Assembly (NCBI RefSeq): GCF_000708715.2
Contig: NZ_JENB01000003.1
Location: 157,516-221,515, forward strand
Origin: Pseudomonas putida W15Oct28
Lineage (GTDB): Bacteria; Pseudomonadota; Gammaproteobacteria; Pseudomonadales; Pseudomonadaceae
Direction of reading: 5' to 3'
Length of the DNA stretch: 64,000 nucleotides
In this document: piece by piece, positions 16,172 to 25,300 of the stretch
Layout: each line of letters begins with the position of its first letter
How positions within the stretch are numbered: position 1 is the stretch's first letter
Translations under genes and position numbers: made by a program
The notes under the pieces: generated by a model
The model's database searches: none
What the model saw: the letters and a program-made list of their open reading frames with translations, nothing else
What the model was told of the DNA's origin: nothing

Positions 16172-17098
16172 CTACTCGTTTACCAAGCGTTGCAGCACAC
16201 CCCCTTCATGGTGCGCCAGGATACGCAGCAGTTGGTCGACCAGCGCCCGGTCCGGGGCATCCAGGTGGAAGTGGTGCCCGCCCGGGTGCCAGGACACCTT
16301 GGCATGGCTGGGCAAGGCTGCCTGACGCCGGGTAAAGGCCTCGCCGGTGAATGCCCCCTGGCGGCCGAACAGCAGGTACAACGGGCAGCGGATCTGGTTG
16401 AGCAGGTCGCATGCGTCGCGCTCGGTCAGCGGCATGGGTTCGGGCAGCACCAGCCGCGGGTCATGGCGCCAGCAATAGCCATCGCCCAGTTGCAGCAGGT
16501 CGCGCAACGCCAGCAGCCGTGCGGCACCTTCCGACAGTTCGGTGTCAAGGCGCTCGCGGCGTTGCGCCAAGGCGGTGTCCAGGTCGTCGAAGCGGCCGAC
16601 GTCCGGCTCGGCAAAGCCCGGCAGCTGGCTGCGCTGGACCATGCGTTTGAGCCGGTAGGCTCGCGCCAGGTGCTGCACGCGGTCATCCTCTGCCACCGTG
16701 AACGGTGCCCCCATGCCGTCGAGGAAGGTCATGCTGGCAATGCCACTGGTCATGGCCGCCAGCAGCGACGCCACACCGGTGCCCATGCCATGGGCCAGCA
16801 CATGGAATTGCGCCAGGCCCAGGCTGTCGGTCACCGCCAGCATGTCTTCGGCATGCTCCCACAGGTAGTAGCCACTGTCGCGGCGGCGATGGTCCGAACG
16901 GCCATGGCCGACCAGGTCGGGGGCCACCACGAAGCAACCGTCCAGCATCGGTGCCAGGCGTTCGAACGAGGCAGCGTTATCCAGCCAGCCATGCAAGGCC
17001 AGAACGGGGATACCGTCTTCGGCGCCCCAGGTGCGCACCGCTATTTCAATACCATCGAGGTCGAGCAGGTGATCTTTCGGACTGCACAGCGAACGCAT
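16172..17098 (-). CDS. Alpha/beta-hydrolase-fold protein lacking the nucleophile serine
   Basis: The 308-residue protein has the alpha/beta hydrolase landmarks: oxyanion region VLALHGWLDNAASFERLAP, VAPDLVGHGRSDHR, and catalytic-His region WHPGGHHFHLDAPD. The pattern is close to the serine-hydrolase-like (SERHL) proteins. The nucleophile elbow, normally G-H-S-M-G, reads A-H-G-M-G: residue 104 is glycine (GGC, 16787-16789 on the plus strand). It therefore probably cannot form an acyl-enzyme, and may be a binding protein, a lyase-type relative or inactive. The frame is intact with normal codon use, so it is not an obvious pseudogene. Confidence 0.8.
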   Translation of the reverse strand: MRSLCSPKDHLLDLDGIEIAVRTWGAEDGIPVLALHGWLDNAASFERLAPMLDGCFVVAPDLVGHGRSDHRRRDSGYYLWEHAEDMLAVTDSLGLAQFHVLAHGMGTGVASLLAAMTSGIASMTFLDGMGAPFTVAEDDRVQHLARAYRLKRMVQRSQLPGFAEPDVGRFDDLDTALAQRRERLDTELSEGAARLLALRDLLQLGDGYCWRHDPRLVLPEPMPLTERDACDLLNQIRCPLYLLFGRQGAFTGEAFTRRQAALPSHAKVSWHPGGHHFHLDAPDRALVDQLLRILAHHEGGVLQRLVNE

Positions 17099-17208
17099 TG
17101 CAATTCTCCTTGGCTGCCTGCGTCTTGGCCTGCCTCACCCTCTCGCACATCCCCCCTCGCCGCTAGCCCCTCACCGACCCACGCATGCGCAGGACCGACC
17201 GTAGCCGA

Positions 17209-17224
17209 CAACTATCTACCGCAC
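17209..17224 (+). promoter_or_regulatory. Conserved 16-base element upstream of the first NEL gene
   Basis: The sequence CAACTATCTACCGCAC occurs here and at 22259-22274, ending 53 and 52 bases before the two NEL-gene start codons, with little other similarity around it. Position and conservation suggest a promoter or activator site. It does not fit the HrpL box, the sigma-54 pattern or the AlgU consensus. Confidence 0.45.
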
Positions 17225-17277
17225 CACCGCACCTCGACGAGCGTGGACTATCACGCCCTGCGCAAGAGATCGCCACC

Positions 17278-20200
17278 ATGACAAACCCCACACCGTTACA
17301 CCAAAGCCAGATAACCCGCACACTGCCAAAATGGAGCAAGGCGCTTCATCCCGCGCATGTGCAGAAAGTGCTGCAAAGCCTGCGCAAGGATTATCTGGCA
17401 GAAGATGGCAGCCCGTACGCGTGGTATGCCGCTGCTGAGGCGTCAGCGCGTGAACAGTTACGCAGCGCCATCGAAACGCGAGACAAGTCTCTGGCCCAAC
17501 TCAACAAGGCGCTTGTGGGTTTCAAGGACATCATCGCGTTCTGCACCCCCCTGCTGACCGAGCGCTTGAACCTGAGTGTGCCCGTAGACAGGGCGCAATA
17601 TGTCTTCCAGCCCTTTGAACCAGCTACCAACATCTGGACCGGCGTTCCCGATGTAGAAACACCCTTGGTCCCTGACCTTGAGATGAATGTGCTCGCTACC
17701 CGCCCCGTGGGCGAGCCGCAAACACGCAGCTTGCTGGAGGCTGCCCTGCACAATTTCGAGGGCCTTGGCGAAGTTGGTGCCTACAGCAGGCTCACCAGCG
17801 CCGCTGGCAGCGATACGCCCCTGCCTGGCCTGACGATGCCGGAGTTCGTCAAGCATTGCCGGGCGCTGGACCTTGGCAAACGCTACCAAGACCATCTGCT
17901 TGCAACCCATGAGGGCGTCAATGGCGCCGGAATCCGGCGCCTGTCGATAGCGGCAAGCCGCGAGGCCCTGAGGGTCCAGGCACTGATTGCAAGGCTCAAA
18001 GGCCTGCTGGGCAGCCACGGGTTCGATGCGCTCATGCAACTGTGCGACGGCAAGCCCGACCCTACCTATGAAAAACAGCCATTGCACTGCTGGAACTTCA
18101 GCCTGTTCGATGTCCCGATCCACGAAATCCTGTTTATCGGGCCAGACAATCCTGACCGGAAAAACCCCTGCATGCTGTATATACCCGGTGACAGCGAACA
18201 CCCGGTAAGGGAGTTTGGCTCACGCCAGGAAGCGGGCAGGCACCTGCGTAGCCGGCTACTGCAAAGCCGTTTTCGCCAGGCCTTTGTGCAATTCGCGTAC
18301 AAGCAAAAACAAAAAGAACTGGTCGAAAAGCTGGAAAATGCACTGTTCGAACACGATGAAACAGGTGCGCGCAAACCCCGAAACAGGCCCGTACTGCACT
18401 TCATTCCCTCACCAACCAGAACCGACCCTTGGCCGACCTTGTACAGCGCGCACCTTGCGCGCATGAAGGCCGACGCAAAAACCATTGCTGTGCCTACCGC
18501 CGAGGTCGACGCCAAAGCCCGCAACGAGCGCCTCAAGCAATGGTTCGAGTTGGGGATGAATGTACTGAACGTCGCCGCGTTTTTCGTGCCCGGGTTGAAC
18601 ACGGTCATGCTCGGCGTTTTCGCCTACGATCTGATGAGCGCTGTTTTCACCGGCTTTGAGGCCTGGGAAGAAGGTGATACCCGGCAAGCACTGGCGCAAC
18701 TGGAGTCGCTGGCCATCAATGCAGCGGTGATTACCGGCTTTGCTGCCGGCGCCAGAATCGTCCAGGCGTCAGGCTTCGTCGATGCGCTGACGAGCGTGTG
18801 GCACCAGGATACGGAAGTGCTTTGGCACCCCGACATGAAGGCCTATGCGAACACCGCGGCCATCCCTGAGGGGACTCACCCCGATTTGCTCGGCCATGTG
18901 CACGTCGATGACAAGACCTACCTGAAGGTGGATGGGACGCTGTACGAAGTGTTTCAGGACGCTGAGCAACAATGGCGCGTGCGCCATCCCGATGATGCCC
19001 AGGCCTACGCCCCACACTTGCTGCACCAAGGTAACGCCCGCTGGCGACTGGCCCACGAACAGCCACTGGAATGGGACCGCGAAACACTCATGCGCCGCCT
19101 CGGCGGCTATGGCGCAGGCCTGGATGCTACAGAACTGGACAACGCCCTGCGCAGTACCGGTACGGATGAAGATGTGTTGCGCCGCTCCCAGGCAGCAGGC
19201 CTGCGCCCACCTGCCTTGTTGATCGACACCTTGCAACGCCTGCAACTGGACAACCAGGCACAGCAGATCATCACCCACGTGCGCGATGGGCTGCCGCTGG
19301 CTGCGTACAAGAACTTTGCCTTACCGGAGCTGCTGCGCCTGCCGGGGTGGCCTGAGGCGTATGTGCTCAAGGCTTACCAAGGGCCAGAACCCTTGGGCGA
19401 ATCCGTGCGCTACGGCCCTCCTCCCACGGCAGGTGAGGTAGAAATCGGAGTGACCCGTACCGACCTGGACAATGGCCAGTTGAGCCAGACCGTGTTGGCT
19501 CAAATGGATGAAGACGCCACGCTACAGTTGCTCGGTGACACGCCGCCCGAGCACCGGGCTCGCACACTGAGCAACAAGCTCGCACAACACTTGGAGCAAC
19601 ATCGCGGGGCGCTGTTCAGCAGCTTGCAACAAAGTCGCCGCCCCATCCTGCCCGCAACCGCTCTCCACCTCGCCCGGCAGTTTCCCGGGCTGCCGGACAG
19701 CGCGCTTGAAGCATTGCTGGCCAGCATCAGCAACGCCGAACGGGAACGCCTCACACACCCACGGGTGCCGCTTCGTATTGCCGAAGAAGCACGCTTTCTG
19801 CAAGCCCGGGCGCGACTTGACCGCGCCATCCTCGGCATCTTCAGGCCCAGCCTGGCTAACGACGACAGCCAGCGCCTGCTACAGGCCCTGCAGGCCGAGC
19901 ACCCACAGGCTGATTCGGCCCGGTTGCTGCAAATTGCCCTTGGCGATCGCCAGCACTGCGCTTCACTGCTCGGCCAGCAGCCCATCAGGCCGAGGTTCCG
20001 TTCCCCCTTGCGATTGGCCAACGGCCAGCGGGGGTACCCCCTGAGTGGTCGAGGTCTGCAAGGGCGTACCTTGCCAGCCGTGCGCCGACTCAGGGTGCTC
20101 TACCCCGAGCTCAGCAGCCAGCAACTCAGTGCATTGCAAACTGAACTTGCCCATGGGGGCGACCTGGGCAGCGCCATAAGCCAGCTGGAAATCGAGCAGC

Positions 20201-22167
20201 GCACCCTCAACCGTGACCTCAACCGCTGGGTAAGCACCTCGCCCACCCTTGAAGAACGCTTCGATCGCCAGCAATGCACCGAGCGACTGCTGAGTGCTTC
20301 CCGCCGTGAAGGTGGCGCGCAACGCGCAGCACTTGTGCTGGAGCGCATGCAACTGGAGGCGCTGCCAACGTTCACTGCACGCATGCCGCATATCCGGCAA
20401 CTGACGCTTGATGGGTTGCAAATGCGACGCCTTGAGAGCGGCTTTTTGTCGAACTTCCCCAACCTGGAAGTCCTGGAAATCATCGGTAACCCAGAGATGG
20501 ACGCCGAAAGATTGTTCCAGGCGCTCAAGTCTGCGCCACGGCTGCGCGAACTGGGGCTGGCAGGCAATGGCTTGACCACCCTTTCACCCACCGCGCAGCA
20601 GGCTATCGGGTCGATGTCCAATCTGAGGGTACTGGGCCTCAGCCGTAACCGGCTGCGGCTCGATGACGCCAGTTTGCGTTTCCTGACGCGCTTACCCCTG
20701 GATGCACTCGGCCTGGGCCACAATCAAATCACACTCGATGAAACCCTCGCTGCCCATTTTCGGGACATGGTCCACCCCAAGGTGCTGCACATGCCCGCCA
20801 ACCCATTACAGCTGGCGCCCGACCTGCGCTTCATGGCGCGCCTCAGCCACCTGGACCTTGAGCGTTGCGAACTGCAGCAGTGGCCCGACAGCTTGACCAT
20901 CCTCATGAGCCAGCCCCAGTACCAGCTGCGCTATGTAAACCTCTCCTCCAACCGCATTCGTACGCTGCCAGACCTGCCGGGTGTGCTGCGTACTCCCTTC
21001 GCCCGCGATGTCGCGGCGCGCTTGCCAGAGCGCCGCTGGCTATTCAACTACAACACCCTGGAAGCCCGGACACGCTCACGCCTGGGTAATAGTGGCGTCA
21101 ACGTGTTCGAACACGCAGAGGACGTGCCGCCGTGGCAAGGTATTTTCCGTGGCGAGGCGAGCAGCGCCGAAGAGCAGCTGTGGGGCGATCTGTTTGACCA
21201 AGGTGAAAATGCGGCGCTGCTAGGGGTGCTGGAACGCCTTGCCCGGTCGGCTGAAGCGCGACGCGATGGCGCAGCGCTGAGGGAGCGCGTCTGGGGCTTG
21301 CTGGAGAACGCGGCCCAGGACACCCTGCTGCGTGAACGCCTCGCCACGGTGGCCGGCGACTTCCCCCCAACCTGTGGCGATGCAGGTGCCGACGCTTTCA
21401 GTGCCCTGGAGATAGAAGTGCTGGCCCACCAAGCTGCAGGCCTTGCCGGTAACCGAGCAACCGATATGTTGAACCTGTATCGCAAGTTGTATCGACGTGA
21501 TCTGGTCAATCAACTGGCCGACCGCATCAGCTGGAAAAGGTCATTGCGCAAACAGGCGCTGCTCGATGATGTGTTCGATGAAGACCTCCCCTCATACGAT
21601 GCGCTCGACGACCCCGCTGCCTTTCCCGACCTTTACCTGGAAACGGGGCTGGTGGACGATATCGAGCTGCGCCTGGCCTTGCGCCAGTCCCTGGCCACCG
21701 CGCTGGACTACCCCGAGCCGAGCCGAGGCATGCTGTATCGAAACACCGCCCGGCTCAACCAGGCCATCATCGACAGGGTGAAAGCTGCGGTGCTTGTTCA
21801 AGACGCAGATGCCACCGCTCGGGAACAATGGCTGAGCCAGCAACCAGGCTGGGTTGAGTACCTCAAGCGAGAGCATGCAGCACAGTTCAGCCTGATTACC
21901 GACTTTTGGCGGCCAGGCCTGGACTACCTGTACTTCTGCCTGGATGAAACCGCCGACCCGGTGCCATCCCTGGACAGTTCTGTGCTCCGCGCCGTGGCCA
22001 GCGTCATGCCTGAAAGCCCAATGGATGCTCAAGGCAAGCTGCGTCGCGTCGCGATCAACGAGCAACAGTATCGCCAGGGCGTGGACGTGCTGACTGCCGA
22101 GCAGCAACAGGTCGAAACCGGCCTGCTGCACAGCCTTACCCGCCAGGCACAAACAATCGGCGACTAA
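17278..22167 (+). CDS. DUF6543/LRR/NEL-type E3 ubiquitin ligase-like toxin 1
   Basis: This 1629-residue protein has three regions. Residues about 1-600 are the DUF6543 (dermonecrotic-toxin-like) region, starting LPKWSKALHPAHVQKVLQSL, with hydrophobic helices at about 426-495 (NVAAFFVPGLNTVMLGVFAY). Residues about 1035-1235 hold leucine-rich repeats (LRELGLAGNGLTTL, LRVLGLSRNRLRL, LRYVNLSSNRIRTLPDLPG). Residues about 1295-1625 match a NEL domain, the E3 ligase of IpaH/SspH effectors, with the catalytic motif PPTCGDAGADAFSALE (Cys1366) and a later DDIELRLALRQSL block. No Sec signal is present. I used ATG 17278 rather than the in-frame 17185. A delivery system is not in the window. Confidence 0.85.
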   Translation: MTNPTPLHQSQITRTLPKWSKALHPAHVQKVLQSLRKDYLAEDGSPYAWYAAAEASAREQLRSAIETRDKSLAQLNKALVGFKDIIAFCTPLLTERLNLSVPVDRAQYVFQPFEPATNIWTGVPDVETPLVPDLEMNVLATRPVGEPQTRSLLEAALHNFEGLGEVGAYSRLTSAAGSDTPLPGLTMPEFVKHCRALDLGKRYQDHLLATHEGVNGAGIRRLSIAASREALRVQALIARLKGLLGSHGFDALMQLCDGKPDPTYEKQPLHCWNFSLFDVPIHEILFIGPDNPDRKNPCMLYIPGDSEHPVREFGSRQEAGRHLRSRLLQSRFRQAFVQFAYKQKQKELVEKLENALFEHDETGARKPRNRPVLHFIPSPTRTDPWPTLYSAHLARMKADAKTIAVPTAEVDAKARNERLKQWFELGMNVLNVAAFFVPGLNTVMLGVFAYDLMSAVFTGFEAWEEGDTRQALAQLESLAINAAVITGFAAGARIVQASGFVDALTSVWHQDTEVLWHPDMKAYANTAAIPEGTHPDLLGHVHVDDKTYLKVDGTLYEVFQDAEQQWRVRHPDDAQAYAPHLLHQGNARWRLAHEQPLEWDRETLMRRLGGYGAGLDATELDNALRSTGTDEDVLRRSQAAGLRPPALLIDTLQRLQLDNQAQQIITHVRDGLPLAAYKNFALPELLRLPGWPEAYVLKAYQGPEPLGESVRYGPPPTAGEVEIGVTRTDLDNGQLSQTVLAQMDEDATLQLLGDTPPEHRARTLSNKLAQHLEQHRGALFSSLQQSRRPILPATALHLARQFPGLPDSALEALLASISNAERERLTHPRVPLRIAEEARFLQARARLDRAILGIFRPSLANDDSQRLLQALQAEHPQADSARLLQIALGDRQHCASLLGQQPIRPRFRSPLRLANGQRGYPLSGRGLQGRTLPAVRRLRVLYPELSSQQLSALQTELAHGGDLGSAISQLEIEQRTLNRDLNRWVSTSPTLEERFDRQQCTERLLSASRREGGAQRAALVLERMQLEALPTFTARMPHIRQLTLDGLQMRRLESGFLSNFPNLEVLEIIGNPEMDAERLFQALKSAPRLRELGLAGNGLTTLSPTAQQAIGSMSNLRVLGLSRNRLRLDDASLRFLTRLPLDALGLGHNQITLDETLAAHFRDMVHPKVLHMPANPLQLAPDLRFMARLSHLDLERCELQQWPDSLTILMSQPQYQLRYVNLSSNRIRTLPDLPGVLRTPFARDVAARLPERRWLFNYNTLEARTRSRLGNSGVNVFEHAEDVPPWQGIFRGEASSAEEQLWGDLFDQGENAALLGVLERLARSAEARRDGAALRERVWGLLENAAQDTLLRERLATVAGDFPPTCGDAGADAFSALEIEVLAHQAAGLAGNRATDMLNLYRKLYRRDLVNQLADRISWKRSLRKQALLDDVFDEDLPSYDALDDPAAFPDLYLETGLVDDIELRLALRQSLATALDYPEPSRGMLYRNTARLNQAIIDRVKAAVLVQDADATAREQWLSQQPGWVEYLKREHAAQFSLITDFWRPGLDYLYFCLDETADPVPSLDSSVLRAVASVMPESPMDAQGKLRRVAINEQQYRQGVDVLTAEQQQVETGLLHSLTRQAQTIGD

Positions 22168-22181
22168 GCCGTTGTTTCTGG

Positions 22182-22221
22182 CAGGCAGGTCTTCGTGGAA
22201 GGCTTGCCATCTACCTGCCTG
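22182..22221. terminator. Hairpin between the two NEL genes
   Basis: Nine-base arms CAGGCAGGT (22182-22190) and ACCTGCCTG (22213-22221) start 15 bases after the first NEL stop. There is no T-tract, so it may only weaken read-through or protect the mRNA end. Confidence 0.35.
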
Positions 22222-22258
22222 GACACATGCCGACAACTGCATGATCGCCCCAGGCAGG

Positions 22259-22274
22259 CAACTATCTACCGCAC
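22259..22274 (+). promoter_or_regulatory. Conserved 16-base element upstream of the second NEL gene
   Basis: Second copy of CAACTATCTACCGCAC, 52 bases before the ATG at 22327. Having its own copy suggests that the second gene has its own promoter under the same control as the first, despite the short gap between them. Confidence 0.45.
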
Positions 22275-22326
22275 GAGGTGCCAACGCATCCGGCTCCATG
22301 GAAGCTCCCGACCACGGAGCGCCGAC

Positions 22327-25300
22327 ATGAGCCAAACCCCTTACCACCACGCGCAAATGGCGCGGACCCTGCCCTACTGGAGCAAGGCGTTGCATATCGA
22401 GCACGCCAGCCGGGTCCTGACGCGCTTGCGCAAGGACTACCGGGACACCGAGGGCAATAACTACGCCTGGTATGAACAGGCAGACGAACCCACCCGCCAG
22501 GCCCTGCAGCGTGCCATCACCCAGCGTGATGCCAGCAGCAGAGCCTTGCATGCGGCGCTCGGCAACTTGCAGGGCGTGACCGAGTTCTGCGCCCCGCTGC
22601 TGCAGCAACAGCTCAATATCGACACCCCGGTCACTCAGGCGCAGTACGTTTATCAAGCGACCGCCGTCAAGCAATCAGTCGGGCTGCCTGTTGGCCCAGC
22701 AGTGCCACATGAAGTTGGCGAAATCGTGCCCAAGGGCGACCCGCAGTACCGCAGCCTGCTCGAAGCGGCCCTGCACAATTTCGAAGGCCCTGCCGACACC
22801 ACCCGCTTCAGCCGGCTACAGCGCAGCCGCCAGCACATCACGCCAATCGAGGGGGTGACGCGGGTGGGCTTCATCGACCAGTGCCGGGCGCTGAACCTTG
22901 GCAAGCGCTACCAACAGCACCTTGATCAGATTTACAACGGCGATAACAAAAGCGAACTGCTATCGCTGGCCATCGACGCACGGCGAGACGAGTTCCGCGT
23001 GCAAACCCGTATCGCCGCCTGCAAAGGCCACCTCGGCCCGGCCGGCGCGTTCGCGCTGCATGGCCTCTGTGCCGAAAACGCCGCCCCCACCTACGAAGGC
23101 CGCCCGCTGCGATGCTGGCAGTTGCAGCTGTTTGGCATCCCGATCCACGAACTGCTGTTCATCGCACCCGCGCAAAACCGCAAGCATGACCCGGTATTTC
23201 TCTACAACCCGGCGGATGGCGACGCGCTCAGGGAGTTTGCCTCGCTTGGCGACGCACGCAAGTACCTGCGCCAGCAACTGCTGCAGGACGACTACCGCAA
23301 GCGCTTCATCGCCCTGGCCCTGCAATCACAACAGGCAGCGTTGAGCGAGCGGCTCAAGCGCGCCCTTTACAGCAACGCCAACAAGGACGATGGGACGCAG
23401 CTGAAACCTCGCAACTCGATACACCTGGAGTCCATCGACAAAACCCTGCCAAATGTTCCCTGGGCACCCCTGGAATCCAGCCATCTGGCACGCCTGCGGG
23501 CCGATGCGCGCCGGGTTGCGGTCCCCACCGAAGATGTTGACGCCAGGGTACGCTTGCAGAACATCGAATACTGGCTGGACCTGGGCATGACCGTGCTGAA
23601 TGTGGCAGCGATGGTCGTGCCATGCCTGAACCCGATCATGCTGACCATCGGCGCCGCGCAAATCATGGGCAGCGTGTTCGAGGGCATCTCGGCCTGGGAG
23701 GAAGGCGACAATGAAGCGGCTGCGGCCCAGCTTGAGTCCGTGTTGCTGAACATTGTCACGGTGGCTGCCGTAGGTGGCGGTGCCGTGGCGCTGAAGGCCT
23801 CCGGCTTCGTCGATGCCATGCAGAGCGTCGTCAAGGATGGCAAGGACTACCTGTGGAACGCCACGCTGAAGGACCATGCTAGCCCGGTATCGATTGCCGA
23901 AGACCTTGAGCCCGATGCACAGGGCCGTTACACGGTGGACGGGCGCCACTACATACGCATCGATGGCACTGTGTACGCGCTGATTCACGAGCGCGGCCAA
24001 TGGCAGATCCCCCACCCACAGGACTCACAGGCCTATCGGCCGATCGTGCGGGACAATGGCGCAGGGGCGTGGCGCGCGGCACATGAAGTGCCACTGGAGT
24101 GGGATGACCTGCAATTGATGCGGCGCCTGGGCCCGCTCAGCGAAGGCCTGAATGATGCCGAATTGCAGGCGGCACTGCAGTGCTCAGGGGTGCAAGGCGC
24201 TGAACTTCGCCACACCCAGGTTGCCGCACAGCATCCCCCCGCCTTGCTGGCCGATGCACTAGACCGGCTGCAAGCACGAAACCAAGGCAGCCTGCCCGAA
24301 GAAGCCCAGCCCCTGGCCAGGCAGTTTCCAGGCCTGCCGCACCGTGCCATCGCGCAGATCATGGCCAGGACCTGCGCCAGTGAACGCCTGCACCTGGCCC
24401 AAGGCAGGGTGCCCTTGCGCATCGCCGAAGAAGCCCGGGCCCTGCAGGCGCACGCCCGTCTGGGCAGGGCCTTGCTGGGGCTCTATCGTCCTGATCTGGC
24501 CACTGCCGACAGTGAAGTGCTGGATGCCGCGCTCCAGGCCGAGCACCCTGGCCTGGATGCACGCCATCGTTATGAAATGGCAGTCGCCGACCGGCCGCAT
24601 GCAGCCAGGCTGATCGGGCAGCAGCCGATCAGGCCAGGCTACCGTTCGCCGATGCGCCTGGCCGATGGGCGCCTTGGTTACCCACTCAGTGGAAGGCTGC
24701 CCTGGGCCAATACGGCAGATCGGCGATTGCGCGCGCTCTTCCCCGGCCTGAGCACAAACGAACGCAATGCCTTGCGCGGCCAGCTGCGCCAGCGCGGTGA
24801 TTTCGCGGCACAACTCCGGGCGCTGGAAATAGAACGCAACACCCTCGACGACACACTGCGTGACTGGGCGAGTCAGGGCAGTGAGCACCAGCGCAACACA
24901 CGTAACGTGGCGCGTGACCTGTTCAATGCTGCCTGGCGCCGCGACCACCCTGACAGCCTCGCGCTGGAAGGCCTGGACATCGACACACTGCCGTCATTGC
25001 CGGCGCGCTTCGATCACATCACCACCCTGAACATACGCGCCATCGGTATCCGCCAGATGCCCGCAGACTTTTTCCAGAGCTTTCCCTCCCTGCATACCCT
25101 GCGCCTGGCCCAATGCCCGGAACTCGCCTTCGAAGGGCTGTTCCAGGCACTGGGCTCCACCCCGCAACTGGAAATACTGGAACTGGGCAACAACCAGCTC
25201 GGCAACCTGACCGACAATATGCGCCAGCGCCTGGCCGGGCTGACGCGCCTGCGTCGGCTAAGCCTGCGCCGGAACAATCTGCAGCTTGTCGAAGCCGACC

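Noticed and set aside
17185..17277. Longer start for the first NEL gene
   Set aside because: The added 31 residues include the conserved upstream element and do not resemble the paralogue, whose similarity starts at the chosen ATG.
17180..17280. HrpL (type III) promoter box upstream of the NEL genes
   Set aside because: I looked for GGAACC-N15/16-CCACNNA; only poor matches with wrong spacing were found, and none is shared by both genes.
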